64,000 bases of DNA from Pseudomonas sp. BGI-2 (GCF_004310295.1 NZ_SISB01000028.1:1-64000); one strand, 5' to 3'. Positions 49,713 through 59,513 are shown, numbered from the stretch's first letter. Translations and numbers: made by a program. The notes: generated by a model not told the origin, from the sequence alone.

Positions 49713-52654
49713 CACTCGGCATCCAGGTGCATCGGTGTTACCACCCGACCGTCACTTTGCGCCTCGCCCAGTTGGGCGTCGATGAAGTAGATGCGGTCGT
49801 CGGCCATCTGCGCCTTGTCCACCAGGTAGTCCTTGATGCTGCTGGCGCGTTCCTGGCCGAGCTGGCGCAGCAGCACATCGCTGGAACTCCAGAATTTGAT
49901 CACGTCTGCGCGCATTTTTGCGGTGCGTTCTTCCTTGCCCAGGTCCTTCCATTCAGCGGGTGGCTGGTTCTTCAGGCGCGTGCGGTAGATCCCTTCCAGC
50001 AGCGGACCTTTCTCGCCGTCCGGCACTTGCAGCAATGACGCCTGGGCCGGAACCTTGTCACCGCGCCGCTGGAGCATTTTGTAGTAGTTGTACTGGTATT
50101 CGCGTTCAAGCCGTTGCTCGGCAATCAGCGGGCCGTCGCTGCTGGCGGCCACCGTGCCTTCGATTTCCAGGCGCAGGGCCGGACGTTCCTTGAGGGCCTG
50201 GGACAGTTTGACCAACGAACCCTCGGCGTCTTTGCTCAGCTCGCTTGAACCCGGTGCAAACGAGACGGTGCCCAAATCTTGCGAACTACCGCCACTGACC
50301 AGCCCGCCAATCATTTTGAACGGGGCGGCAGCGGCCTTGACGATCAGGTTGCGCAGGGTCTGCCAGACAATGGGCATGACGCTGAACTGCGGGTTGTTCA
50401 AGTCGCCGGTCACTGGCAGCTCGATGGAAATCTTGCCGTCGACGTCCTTGAGCAAGGCGATCGCCAGTTTCAGCGGCAGGCTTACCGCGTCCGGGCTGTC
50501 GACTTTTTCACCCAGTTGCAGTTGCTCGACCACCACTTTGTTTTCGGCCTTGAGCTGGCCCTTGGTGATGATGTAATGCAGGTCGAGATTGAGTCGGCCC
50601 TTGCGGATGCGGTAACCGGCGAACTTGCCGGAGTAGGGCGTCAGCGTGGTCAATTCCACGCGTTTGAAACTGGTGGCGATGTCGAGGCTGGCCATCGGGT
50701 CGAACGGGTTGACCGAACCCTTGATGGTCACTGGCGCGTAGCGGTCGACCTTGCCTTTGATGTCGACAGTGGCCGGTTTCGCCTGGCGGCTGTCGATGGT
50801 GCCGATCTGCCCGTTGAGCTGTTGCGCGGCCGTGGCGAAGTTCGGGGTCAGGCTGAAGTCGGCGAAATTCGCCGAACCGTCATTGATGGCAATGCCGCCA
50901 ACGTGGATGCCCAGCGGTTTTTCCTTGCTGGCGGGTTTGGCCGCCGCCGTCGTCTTGGTGCCAGAGTCGGCCGGTTGCGGGATCAGCAGGTCATCGATGT
51001 TGGTGGTGCGGTCATCGTTGATCATGAAGCGCACGTAAGGCTGGAACAGGTTGACCTTGTCGATCGACAGGCTGTCGCCGTGTTGATAGTTCAGGCCTTC
51101 GAGCACCAATTGCTGCCACTTGAGAAAGTCACGGGTCTTGAGGGTGTCGAGGGTATGCAACTGATCAACCTGCGCTTTACCGGTGACGCTGAACGCCAAT
51201 GGCTCGGTGCTTTTCAGATCGACCGCCAGATCACTGCCGAGCATGCCGCTACGCAGTTCCAGGCGAATGAACGGGCTGATGTAGGACTGGGCGACACGCA
51301 GGTCGATGTCCTTGGTCTGCACGTTCAATTTGGCGCTGACCGGTGCCAGATTGACCACGCCGTCCGCCATGAGCTTGCCCTGTTTGCCCACACCGGTATC
51401 GAGTTTGAGGTTGAAAGGCGAGCCGTTGAGGCTGTCGAAATTCTGCAGATCGAGGTTCAGCGGGCCAATGTCCAACGCGACGGCGGGTTGCGCTTTGCGA
51501 TCGGCCAGATGCACCTGGTAATCGCGCAGTTGCACATCTTTGAGCAACACTTGCCAAGGTTTACTTGGCGGCACAGGTTCAGCTTTCGGTGAGTCGGCGG
51601 CTGCCGGTGTGCTGGTCGGTTCGGCATCAGCCTTCACGGCTGCCTTGGACGGTTGGCTGGCGAACAGCTTTTGCCAGTCGAGTTGCCCATCGGCTTCGAG
51701 GGCGGCCCAGGTTTCGAGTTTCTGGCTGCGGATCTTGCCGACCACCACTTGCTGCTTGGCCAGATCCACGGTGGTTTCACTGACGTCCAGGCGCGCAAGC
51801 TTCGCCAGCGGTCGCCCGTCCGGTGCCTTGATATTGAACGGGGCAATGCTGAGGGCGACGTTGCTCAGCAGCAGTTCGGTTTCTTTGGACAGGTTCAGTT
51901 TGTAATCGGTGCTCAGGTTCAGCTTGCCGTTTTCCAGGTCCAGCGGCACCGAGTCACGCACGTACGGCCACCAGACTTTCATGTTGGCATCGGTGACTTT
52001 CAACTTACCTTCAGAGGCGATCGGGATCAGGCTGAAATTGCCGGTCCAGTCGATCTGCCCGCCCGACGGGCCGACCGCCACCAGGGTCATGTCGGCGTTA
52101 TCTTCCGGCAGCGTGCTGAGGTTCTTCAGCTCGAAGTCGAGTTTGTCGTAGAGAAATTCGATGGGCTCGCTGGGCCGTGCGTCCTGGAAGTGCACATAGC
52201 CGTCAGCCAGTTTGATCCGCTCGATGCGTAACGGAAACGGCTTGGCGTCCGGGTCGGCCGGGGTCGGTTCACTGGGGGGGATCTTGAACAGGCCAAGCAG
52301 GTTGAGTTTGCCGTCCTTGCCAAACAGGATTTCGGTCTTGGGTTTGTCGATTTCGATATCGGACAGGTGCAGTGCCTTGGTCCACAGGCTGTCGATCTGC
52401 AAGTTGGCGTACAGGCGTTCAAAGCCGACCTGTTCTTTACCCGGCTCGCCGATGATCAGGCCCCAGAGGGTCACTTCCAGGCTGAATGGGTTGAGTTCAA
52501 TCCGCGAAATCGTGGCGGGCATCGTGGCGTAATTGGCCAATTGCTGGTTGGCGACCCGCAACGCGATGCCCGGCAAAATCAGAAACCCCAGCAGGCTGTA
52601 AAGGGCCAGAGCAGTCAACAATGCGCCAATAGCGCGAATCAATCCTTTGGGCAT
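49712..52654 (-). CDS. DUF748 domain-containing AsmA-like envelope protein
   Basis: A roughly 980-residue protein with one N-terminal membrane helix (IGALLTALALYSLLGFLIL). Then comes a long beta-rich periplasmic region of AsmA/DUF748 repeats (LNPFSLEVTLWGLIIGE, GDLNNPQFSVMPIVWQTLRNLI). A Pro/Ala-rich linker occurs near 365-390 and an OmpA-like terminal part (FAPGSSELSKDAEGSLVKLS, ERASSIKDYLVDKAQM). Such proteins are thought to bridge the membranes and move phospholipids. ATG 52654 (MPKGLIRAIG) is chosen; 52666 and 52726 are in-frame alternatives. It is coupled to the DUF2845 gene. Confidence 0.85.
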   Translation of the reverse strand: MPKGLIRAIGALLTALALYSLLGFLILPGIALRVANQQLANYATMPATISRIELNPFSLEVTLWGLIIGEPGKEQVGFERLYANLQIDSLWTKALHLSDIEIDKPKTEILFGKDGKLNLLGLFKIPPSEPTPADPDAKPFPLRIERIKLADGYVHFQDARPSEPIEFLYDKLDFELKNLSTLPEDNADMTLVAVGPSGGQIDWTGNFSLIPIASEGKLKVTDANMKVWWPYVRDSVPLDLENGKLNLSTDYKLNLSKETELLLSNVALSIAPFNIKAPDGRPLAKLARLDVSETTVDLAKQQVVVGKIRSQKLETWAALEADGQLDWQKLFASQPSKAAVKADAEPTSTPAAADSPKAEPVPPSKPWQVLLKDVQLRDYQVHLADRKAQPAVALDIGPLNLDLQNFDSLNGSPFNLKLDTGVGKQGKLMADGVVNLAPVSAKLNVQTKDIDLRVAQSYISPFIRLELRSGMLGSDLAVDLKSTEPLAFSVTGKAQVDQLHTLDTLKTRDFLKWQQLVLEGLNYQHGDSLSIDKVNLFQPYVRFMINDDRTTNIDDLLIPQPADSGTKTTAAAKPASKEKPLGIHVGGIAINDGSANFADFSLTPNFATAAQQLNGQIGTIDSRQAKPATVDIKGKVDRYAPVTIKGSVNPFDPMASLDIATSFKRVELTTLTPYSGKFAGYRIRKGRLNLDLHYIITKGQLKAENKVVVEQLQLGEKVDSPDAVSLPLKLAIALLKDVDGKISIELPVTGDLNNPQFSVMPIVWQTLRNLIVKAAAAPFKMIGGLVSGGSSQDLGTVSFAPGSSELSKDAEGSLVKLSQALKERPALRLEIEGTVAASSDGPLIAEQRLEREYQYNYYKMLQRRGDKVPAQASLLQVPDGEKGPLLEGIYRTRLKNQPPAEWKDLGKEERTAKMRADVIKFWSSSDVLLRQLGQERASSIKDYLVDKAQMADDRIYFIDAQLGEAQSDGRVVTPMHLDAE

Positions 52655-52770
52655 GTGTGGCTTCATCTGTCTGAATCGGAGTGCGTTGGAGTATGGCACG
52701 CGTTTCCGGTTCCGAAGTGATCGCACTGTTCTGCTTTTTCAGAAAACAGCACCGGAAATTTCCTGCGTGA

Positions 52771-53787
52771 TCAGAGTTGCAGAATCAACGTTTTCAGCGG
52801 CGGCTGTTGATCCATCGACGGGAAATCGCCGCCCGGTTTCATCACGGTCCACTCACGCACCGGACGCCCGGCCTTCTCCGCGCAACGCAAAACCTGTTCG
52901 CGCCAATCGTCCATGCTGACCTTTGCCAGGTTGTTGCAGCAGATCAGCACGCCGTTGTCGGCGGTGGTCAGCAGCGCGGGTTTGAGCAGGCTCTGGTAGT
53001 CGCGCAGCAGGTCGACCGTGCCAAACGCGCTCTTGGCCCAGGCCGGCGGATCGAGCAGCACCAGGTCGTACTGACGCTGTTCAAGGCGTGGGTAACTCGG
53101 CAGTTTCTGCCCGCGCCGCTGACTGATCGGCAGCCCCGCCAGTTGGCGGATGGCCGGGAAGTAGTCGGACTGGATGAATTCCATGGCTGGCAACTGCGGG
53201 TTGAGCAGGCCGTTTTCACGGCCGACCGCCAGATTGCCCTCGGCGAAATCCAGGTTGCACACCTCGCTTGCCCCGCCGGCTGCAGCACTCAGGCCGACAC
53301 CACAGGTGTAGGCGAACAGGTTGAGCACGCTTTTGTTTTTGCTGTGTTCCTTGACCCAGCCGCGCGTGTTACGCAGGTCGAGGAACAGCAGCGGATCCTG
53401 ACCGGCGTGACGCCCGCGAACCCTGTAGTTAAGGCCCCATTCGTGGCCAACCAGATCCTGCAGGGCCGCCTCGTCGGCGCGGTAAACGGTGTCTTCGCGA
53501 TCGATGCGCGAGTTGCCCCGGGAGCGGTCGTTATAGACCAGCAGAGTTTCGAGGCCCAGGTGTTGATTGATGGTTTCGTGCAGTTGCAACAGCGCGTCAC
53601 GCTCCAGCGACTGGTGGAAGCTTTGCACCAGCAGTTGCGGGCCGTAGCGGTCAATGGTCAGGCCACCGGCGCCTTCCTGGCTGCCGTGGAACAGGCGATA
53701 GCAATCGGTACCTTGCTGATGCAGCTCGGCGAGCAGGTCCTGGCGATGATCGAGGGCGGCGCGCAGCGCCTGATTCAAGGAAGACAT
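52771..53787 (-). CDS. RlmI-like class I SAM-dependent rRNA methyltransferase
   Basis: A 338-residue methyltransferase. The SAM-binding motif is VLNLFAYTCGVGLSAAAGGA and the catalytic motif IV DLVLLDPPAWAKS. The N-terminal part (YRLFHGSQEGAGGLTIDRYG) is the EEHEE-type RNA-binding extension of RlmI/RlmK proteins, though a full PUA domain is not evident. The substrate is probably a cytosine or guanine of 23S rRNA. ATG 53787 is chosen from family length; the frame is open 34 codons upstream. Confidence 0.83.
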   Translation of the reverse strand: MSSLNQALRAALDHRQDLLAELHQQGTDCYRLFHGSQEGAGGLTIDRYGPQLLVQSFHQSLERDALLQLHETINQHLGLETLLVYNDRSRGNSRIDREDTVYRADEAALQDLVGHEWGLNYRVRGRHAGQDPLLFLDLRNTRGWVKEHSKNKSVLNLFAYTCGVGLSAAAGGASEVCNLDFAEGNLAVGRENGLLNPQLPAMEFIQSDYFPAIRQLAGLPISQRRGQKLPSYPRLEQRQYDLVLLDPPAWAKSAFGTVDLLRDYQSLLKPALLTTADNGVLICCNNLAKVSMDDWREQVLRCAEKAGRPVREWTVMKPGGDFPSMDQQPPLKTLILQL

Positions 53788-53855
53788 GCTGGGCGCCTTG
53801 CAGGAGGGAATTTGGCGCGGGAGTTTAACAGCATTGCACCTGATCCCGAGCCCCT

Positions 53856-53963
53856 GATCGTTCCCACGCTCTGCGTGGGAATGCCTCAAATGGACGCTCC
53901 GCGTCCGCTATTGGGACGCAGAGCGTCCCGGGCTGCATTCCCACGCGGAGCGTGGGAACGATC
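53856..53963. repeat. Palindromic repeat, GTTCCCACGC family
   Basis: GATCGTTCCCACGCTCTGCG and CGCGGAGCGTGGGAACGATC pair with one mismatch, and GGACGCTCCGCGTCC / GGACGCAGAGCGTCC form inner hairpins. This is a different family from the GTAGGAGC elements. It separates the methyltransferase and the DUF2236 gene. Confidence 0.85.
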
Positions 53964-53970
53964 AAAAGCG

Positions 53971-54843
53971 TCAGGTCAACAACCCCATCCGCCGCCTGGC
54001 CCGCTGTACCGAGCCATTACGCATTGCCCAGCGCAGCATTGGCGCACTGCGCTTGACGCTGGCGCGGATCAGTTGGCGTTGCAACGGGTTCTGATTGACG
54101 CCGAGCATGTCACTGGCCCAGTCCGGGAGCAGATCGATCCCGGCCTGCATCATCAAGCCGCCAAACGGTTTGGCCAAGCGACTGGGGGCGGGCGCATTCA
54201 ACAGCAGTCGCAGCACCTCGCGACTGCGTTGGTCGCACAACAATTGCGGGCGGATTCGTTCAAGGTAATCAGCGATTTCCTTGCGGCTGCGCGGCACATC
54301 GCGGGCGCCCAAGCGTTCGGCAACCCGTGCGATTTCGCCGTAGTAACGGTCCTGATCAATCAATGAAAGGTGCGGATTGCGATAACGCAGATGCGCGGCG
54401 AGGAAGTTGCTGACCTCGGCCACGTGCACCCACGTCAGCAAGTCGGGATCGCTGGCGGCGTAAGGCCGGCCGTCTGGTGCAATGCCGACCACTTGCAGGT
54501 GAATGGTGCGAACCTTCTCGATCAGCCAGTCGGCGTCCTTGCTCGAACCGAACGTCGTCCCGGAGATGAACTGACTGGTGCGGCGCAACCGGCCGATCAT
54601 GTCTTCGCGAAAATTCGAGTGATCCCAAACCCCGGCCAGGGCCAGTGGATGTAGAGCTTGCAGCATCAGCGCGCTAATGCCGCCGATGAGCATGCTGCTG
54701 AAATCACCATGGACTTGCCAACTCACCGAATCGGGACCGAACAGGCCGGGATCGCCCTTGGGATTTTCCAGGTCGAGCTTGCCCAATGACAGACCGGTCA
54801 GGCTCATGAGCTGGCTTTCGATGCGGGTACGGATGAATTCCAT
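53971..54843 (-). CDS. Oxygenase MpaB family (DUF2236) protein
   Basis: A 290-residue DUF2236 protein. Family features include the N-terminal SVSWQVHGDFSSMLIGGISALMLQALHPLALAGVWDHS and TWVHVAEVSNFLAAH, whose His residues probably bind heme b as in latex-clearing proteins. The reaction and substrate here are unknown. The gene is separated from acs by a terminator and from the methyltransferase by a repeat, so it is probably transcribed alone. Confidence 0.83.
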   Translation of the reverse strand: MEFIRTRIESQLMSLTGLSLGKLDLENPKGDPGLFGPDSVSWQVHGDFSSMLIGGISALMLQALHPLALAGVWDHSNFREDMIGRLRRTSQFISGTTFGSSKDADWLIEKVRTIHLQVVGIAPDGRPYAASDPDLLTWVHVAEVSNFLAAHLRYRNPHLSLIDQDRYYGEIARVAERLGARDVPRSRKEIADYLERIRPQLLCDQRSREVLRLLLNAPAPSRLAKPFGGLMMQAGIDLLPDWASDMLGVNQNPLQRQLIRASVKRSAPMLRWAMRNGSVQRARRRMGLLT

Positions 54844-54859
54844 GGCAACTCAGTGGCGA

Positions 54860-54887
54860 AAATAAAACGCGGCCATTACTGGCCGCG
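54860..54887 (-). terminator. Terminator of acs
   Basis: On the minus strand CGCGGCCA, loop GTAA, TGGCCGCG is followed by TTTTATTTT, directly after the acs stop. Confidence 0.85.
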
Positions 54888-54893
54888 CGGGGC

Positions 54894-56831
54894 TTATTGG
54901 TTCAGGCGTTTGTCGACCAACTCCTGGACGACACTCGGGTCGGCCAGGGTGGAAGTATCCCCCAGACTGTCCAGTTCGTTGCAGGCGATCTTGCGCAGAA
55001 TACGCCGCATGATCTTGCCCGAACGGGTTTTTGGCAAGGCCGGGGCCCACTGGATCAAGTCCGGTTTGGCGAAGCTGCCGATTTCCTTGCTGACGTGGGC
55101 CAGCAGTTCTTTCTTCAGTTCGTCATTGGGCTCGGTGCCGTTCATGGGCGTGACGAAGGCGTAGATGCCTTGGCCCTTGAGGTCGTGGGGATAACCGACC
55201 ACCGCCGCTTCGGCAATGCTGTCGTGCAACACCAGTGCGCTTTCTACTTCCGCAGTACCGATGCGGTGCCCGGAGACGTTGATCACGTCGTCAATGCGAC
55301 CTGTGATCCAGTAATCGCCATCCTCGTCGCGCCGCGCGCCGTCACCGGTGAAGTAGTAGCCGGGGTAGGGCTTGAAGTAGGTGTCGACCATGCGTTGCGG
55401 GTCGCCATAGACGCTGCGGATCTGCGCCGGCCAGCTGGATTTGATCGCCAGCACACCACTGCCGGCGCCTGTTATTTCCTTGCCCGTTTCATCCAACAAC
55501 ACCGGTTGCACGCCGAACATCGGTTGTGTAGCGCAGCCGGGTTTGATCCGTTGAGCGCTGACCAGCGGGCTGAGCATGATGCCGCCGGTTTCGGTCTGCC
55601 ACCAAGTATCGACGATCGGGCAACGCTGCTCGCCGACGACGTTGAAGTACCAGTCCCACGCTTCCGGGTTGATCGGCTCACCGACACTGCCGAGTAATCT
55701 GAGGCTCTGGCGAGACGTTTCCTTCAACGGTTCCGGGCCTTCACGCATCAGCGAGCGCAGCGCAGTCGGGGCGGTGTAGAAGATGTTGACGTGGTGTTTG
55801 TCGATCACCTGCCAGAAGCGCGAACTGCTCGGGTAGCTCGGCACGCCTTCGAAGATCAGCGTGGTCGCACCGTTGGCCAGCGGGCCATAGACGATGTAAC
55901 TGTGGCCGGTGACCCAGCCGACGTCGGCGGTGCACCAGAAAACTTCGCCATCGCGGTAGTCGAGTACGTACTTGAAGGTCATCGCCGCTTGCAGCAGATA
56001 GCCGCCGGTGGAGTGCAGCACGCCTTTGGGTTTGCCGGTGCTGCCGGAGGTGTAGAGGATGAACAGCGGGTCTTCGGCGTCCATGGGTTCTGGCGGGCAA
56101 TCGTCGCTGACGTCGCGCAGCGCCTGGTGATACCAGAGGTCGCGACCTTCAACCCAGTCCACTTCGCCCTGGGTGCGCTCGACGACGATGACGGTGCTGA
56201 CGTTCGGGCAACTTTTCAGCGCCTCGTCGACTTTTTGTTTGAGCGGCACAAATTTTCCGCCACGCACACCTTCGTCGGCGGTGATTACCGTGCGGCAGTC
56301 GGCGTCGAGAATCCGGTCGCGCACAGAGTCTGGCGAGAAGCCACCGAACACCACCGAATGCACCGCGCCAATCCGCGTGCAGGCGAGCATGGCGTAGGCG
56401 GCTTCGGGAATCATCGGCATGTAGATGCACACGCGGTCGCCCTTTTTCACGCCACGGCTTTTGAGCACGTTGGCCAGGCAACAGACGTTGTGATGAAGTT
56501 TTTTGTAGGTGATCTGCGCGGATTCGGCGGGGTCGTCGCCTTCCCAGAGGATTGCGATCTGATCGCCGCGTGTTTCCAGGTGACGGTCGATGCAGTTGTA
56601 ACTGACGTTCAGTTTGCCGCCGGCAAACCAGCTGGCCTCGCCGGTTTTCAGGTTATAGCGCTGGACGGTTTCCCATGGCGTGCTCCAGTCGAGAAAGCGG
56701 GAGGCCTGCTCGGCCCAGAAGGTGCTGGGATGGTCGATGGATTGGCGGTAGAGGCGGTGGTAGTCGTCTTGACTCAATTGTGCAGCCCGGCGGACGGCAT
56801 CGGCTTTGGGGAACGTGCTGATATCGAACAT
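54894..56831 (-). CDS. acs: Acetyl-CoA synthetase
   Basis: A 645-residue AMP-forming ligase that activates acetate with ATP and CoA. Motifs: P-loop LYTSGSTGKPKG, WWQTETGG, YYFTGDGARRDEDG, GRIDDVINVSGHRIGTAEVE, and the catalytic, acetylation-controlled Lys in PKTRSGKIMRRILRK. Length is typical. By its place beside pgi it likely corresponds to one of the two PAO1 paralogues (acsB), from memory. An A-rich CA-like motif (AACAAGAATAAGG) overlaps its ribosome-binding site, suggesting Hfq/Crc control. Confidence 0.96.
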   Translation of the reverse strand: MFDISTFPKADAVRRAAQLSQDDYHRLYRQSIDHPSTFWAEQASRFLDWSTPWETVQRYNLKTGEASWFAGGKLNVSYNCIDRHLETRGDQIAILWEGDDPAESAQITYKKLHHNVCCLANVLKSRGVKKGDRVCIYMPMIPEAAYAMLACTRIGAVHSVVFGGFSPDSVRDRILDADCRTVITADEGVRGGKFVPLKQKVDEALKSCPNVSTVIVVERTQGEVDWVEGRDLWYHQALRDVSDDCPPEPMDAEDPLFILYTSGSTGKPKGVLHSTGGYLLQAAMTFKYVLDYRDGEVFWCTADVGWVTGHSYIVYGPLANGATTLIFEGVPSYPSSSRFWQVIDKHHVNIFYTAPTALRSLMREGPEPLKETSRQSLRLLGSVGEPINPEAWDWYFNVVGEQRCPIVDTWWQTETGGIMLSPLVSAQRIKPGCATQPMFGVQPVLLDETGKEITGAGSGVLAIKSSWPAQIRSVYGDPQRMVDTYFKPYPGYYFTGDGARRDEDGDYWITGRIDDVINVSGHRIGTAEVESALVLHDSIAEAAVVGYPHDLKGQGIYAFVTPMNGTEPNDELKKELLAHVSKEIGSFAKPDLIQWAPALPKTRSGKIMRRILRKIACNELDSLGDTSTLADPSVVQELVDKRLNQ

Positions 56832-56840
56832 GACGGTTCC

Positions 56841-56853
56841 TTATTCTTGTTTT
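56841..56853 (-). promoter_or_regulatory. Possible Hfq/Crc CA motif upstream of acs
   Basis: On the minus strand AAAACAAGAATAA immediately precedes the AAGGAA ribosome-binding site of acs. It fits AANAANAA but has one G at a pyrimidine position, so it is weaker than the motif at 37420. Confidence 0.45.
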
Positions 56854-56917
56854 GCGACAAGTAATAAAGATGCGCCGAGTAGCGAAAGGGTTCAAGACCC
56901 GAGGACAAACACCACCC

Positions 56918-57037
56918 TGTAGGAGCGAACGGTGCGGCGATCCGACTTGCTCGCGAAGAAGGCGACTCGGTGTATCAGGTACACCGAGTTATCGTTCTTC
57001 GCGAGCAAGTCGGATCGCCGCACCGTTCGCTCCTACA
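56918..57037. repeat. REP/BIME palindrome (long-arm variant)
   Basis: A 120-bp element. Arms begin TGTAGGAGCGAACGGTGCGG and end CCGCACCGTTCGCTCCTACA and stay complementary for about 35 bp (through CGATCCGACTTGCTCGCGAA). An inner hairpin ACTCGGTGTA/TACACCGAGT is present. It is the longest REP here and lies between acs and pgi. Confidence 0.92.
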
Positions 57038-57046
57038 GGGATGGCG

Positions 57047-58711
57047 TTAGCCGCGGTGACGGCCGCGGAAGTAGTTGATCAGGCCTTGGGTGGAGGCATC
57101 GTCAGCCGGGGTTTCTTCGCTGCCGACCAGGCGGTTGTAGACGCCTTTGCCCAGTTCTTTACCCAGCTCCACGCCCCACTGGTCGAAGGCGTTGATGCCC
57201 CAGACCACGCTTTGCACGAAGACTTTGTGTTCGTACATCGCCACCAGCGCACCGAGACGACGCGGGCTGATGCGCTCGACCACCAAGGTGTTGCTCGGAC
57301 GGTTGCCCGGGATTACCTTGTGCGGCGCGAGTTTATGCACCTCTTCTTCGCTCATGCCTTTGTCACGCAGCTCGGTTTCGGCTTCGGCAAGGGTTTTACC
57401 AAGCATCAGTGCCTGGCTTTGCGACAGGCAGTTGGCGTACAGCCACTGGTGGTGGTCGGAGACCGGGTTGAAGCTGACAATCGGCACGATGAAGTCGGCC
57501 GGAATCAGTTGGGTGCCCTGGTGCAGCAACTGGTGATACGCGTGCTGACCGTTGCAACCCACGCCGCCCCAGATCACCGGACCCGTTTCGGTGGCCACTG
57601 GTGTGCCGTCCTGACGCACGCTCTTGCCGTTGGATTCCATGTCCAGCTGTTGCAAGTGCTTGGTGATGTTGCGCAGGTAGTGGTCGTACGGCAGGATCGC
57701 GTGGCTTTGCGCGCCCCAGAAGTTGCCGTACCAGACGCCGAGCAAGGCCAGCAGCACCGGCATGTTCTGGTCGAATGGCGCGCTCTGGAAGTGCTGGTCC
57801 ATGGTGTAGGCACCGGACAGCAGTTCCTTGAAGTTCGACATGCCGATGGCCAGGGCGATTGGCAAGCCGATGGCCGACCACAGCGAATACCGACCGCCAA
57901 CCCAGTCCCACATCGGGAAGATGTTTTCTTCACGGATACCGAACGCCACGGCCGCCGCGTTGTTGCTGGACACGGCGATGAAGTGACGATACAGCTCGGC
58001 TTCCGAACCACCCTGGGCCAGGTACCAGGCGCGAGCGGCCTGAGCATTTTTCAGGGTTTCGAGGGTATTGAAGGATTTCGACGAAACAATGAACAGCGTG
58101 GTTTCAGCGCGCAGCTTCATGGTCAGTTCGTGGAACTCACTGCCGTCGATGTTCGCCAGGTAATGGCAACGCACGCCTTTTTGGGCGTAGGACAGCAGCG
58201 CTTCAGACACCAGCTCCGGGCCGAGAAACGAGCCACCGATGCCGATGTTCACCACGTCAGTGATCGGCTTCTCGGTGTAACCGCGCCACAAGCCGTCGTG
58301 GATGCGGCCAACGAGGTCGGTGATCTGGTTCAGCACTTTGTGCACTTCAGGCATCACGTTGACGCCATTGACCGACAGCTTGTCGCCTACCGGGCGGCGC
58401 AGAGCGGTGTGCAGGGCCGGACGACCTTCAGATGCGTTGACGATTTCGCCTTCGAACAGCGACTTGATCGCGCCCTTGAGGTCGACTTCGTTGGCCAGGC
58501 CCACCAGCAGATTGCGGGTCTCGGCGTTGATCAGGTTCTTCGAGTAATCGAGAAACAGGCCGCAGCTGCTGAGGGTGAATTGAGTAAAGCGCTGCGGATC
58601 GGCATTGAAGGCTTCGCGCATGCTGAAATCCTGCATGGCTTGGCGGTGGTCATTCAGCGCTTGCCAGGCGGGCAGAGCGGTAACGTCTTTAGGAGTGCGG
58701 TAGTACGCCAT
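57047..58711 (-). CDS. pgi: Glucose-6-phosphate isomerase
   Basis: A 554-residue enzyme interconverting glucose-6-P and fructose-6-P; in pseudomonads it works mainly towards gluconeogenesis and the Entner-Doudoroff cycle. Signatures are VNIGIGGSFLGPELV, FIVSSKSFNTLETL, WDWVGGRYSLWSAIGLPIAL and INAFDQWGVELGKELGK. ATG 58711 (MAYYRTPKDVTALP) gives the PAO1 length; an upstream in-frame codon at 58753 is unlikely. Confidence 0.97.
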   Translation of the reverse strand: MAYYRTPKDVTALPAWQALNDHRQAMQDFSMREAFNADPQRFTQFTLSSCGLFLDYSKNLINAETRNLLVGLANEVDLKGAIKSLFEGEIVNASEGRPALHTALRRPVGDKLSVNGVNVMPEVHKVLNQITDLVGRIHDGLWRGYTEKPITDVVNIGIGGSFLGPELVSEALLSYAQKGVRCHYLANIDGSEFHELTMKLRAETTLFIVSSKSFNTLETLKNAQAARAWYLAQGGSEAELYRHFIAVSSNNAAAVAFGIREENIFPMWDWVGGRYSLWSAIGLPIALAIGMSNFKELLSGAYTMDQHFQSAPFDQNMPVLLALLGVWYGNFWGAQSHAILPYDHYLRNITKHLQQLDMESNGKSVRQDGTPVATETGPVIWGGVGCNGQHAYHQLLHQGTQLIPADFIVPIVSFNPVSDHHQWLYANCLSQSQALMLGKTLAEAETELRDKGMSEEEVHKLAPHKVIPGNRPSNTLVVERISPRRLGALVAMYEHKVFVQSVVWGINAFDQWGVELGKELGKGVYNRLVGSEETPADDASTQGLINYFRGRHRG

Positions 58712-58936
58712 CGCTGCGGGTTTCCTTTTTACTTGAACGGCTTTTTTGAACACTGAAAATCCCGGCGCACCGTGGGCAGGCGTCCGGTCAACTGCGTCGA
58801 CACGATTTCAATGACACAGGGCGAATACAGTAAACCTCGCGCTGCGATCTGTCTTGACTTTGTCTAACACGTTCCCGGTACTTTTTTATACACAAAGCAG
58901 GGAACGTTTCGACAAACGGGAGGGGCGACGGTTCGA

Positions 58937-59317
58937 TCAGGCGACCTGAACCGGGATGGCATTGCTGGTGTGGCTCAGTTCATTGCCCGGCGCCATGTAG
59001 AGCATGCGCGGCTTGAAGTTGAGCAGCTCGGCTTCGCTGTAATGCGCGTAAGCGCAGATGATCACGCGATCACCGACCTTGGCTTTGTGCGCGGCAGCGC
59101 CGTTGACCGAAATCATGCGCGAGCCTTCTTCACCACGAATCGCGTAGGTGGTAAAGCGTTCGCCATTGTCGACGTTATAAATCTGGATCTGTTCGTATTC
59201 ACGGATGCCGGACAAATCCAGCCATTCGCCGTCTATGGCGCAAGAACCTTCGTAATCGAGTACTGCGTGAGTGACTTCGGCGCGATGCAGCTTGGCTTTA
59301 AGCATGATGGCGTGCAT
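58937..59317 (-). CDS. panD: Aspartate 1-decarboxylase precursor
   Basis: A 126-residue pyruvoyl enzyme that makes beta-alanine for pantothenate. The proenzyme self-cleaves at Gly24-Ser25 (YEGSCAID) to create the pyruvoyl group. Other signatures are MLKAKLHRAEVTHA and NGAAAHKAKVGDRVIICAYA. ATG 59317 (MHAIMLKAK) is the family start. It is separated from panC-panB by a REP element, so it may be expressed separately. Confidence 0.97.
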   Translation of the reverse strand: MHAIMLKAKLHRAEVTHAVLDYEGSCAIDGEWLDLSGIREYEQIQIYNVDNGERFTTYAIRGEEGSRMISVNGAAAHKAKVGDRVIICAYAHYSEAELLNFKPRMLYMAPGNELSHTSNAIPVQVA

Positions 59318-59406
59318 GAGTGTTTTCCCAGGTAGGAATCGAACGGCGGGCAGTTTGCCCGAAGGCATAAAGGGCAGCAATAAGGGGGCGAAGCCACGCA
59401 GTACCC

Positions 59407-59498
59407 TGTAGGAGCGAAGCTTGCTCGCGAACGCGTCGTATCAGTCGATGCAAATGTTGAATGTGACTGCCTCTTCGCGAGCAAGCTTCGCTCCTACA
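59407..59498. repeat. REP/BIME palindrome
   Basis: TGTAGGAGCGAAGCTTGCTC and GAGCAAGCTTCGCTCCTACA are perfect inverse complements extending into GCGAA/TTCGC. The spacer has CAGTCGATGCAAATGTTGAATGTGACTG. It lies between panC and panD. Confidence 0.9.
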
Positions 59499-59513
59499 GT
59501 TATCTGGCGGTGC

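Noticed and set aside
56852..58756. A 634-codon plus-strand frame opposite pgi
   Set aside because: Antisense shadow of pgi that also crosses a 120-bp REP palindrome; no ribosome site or recognisable domain.
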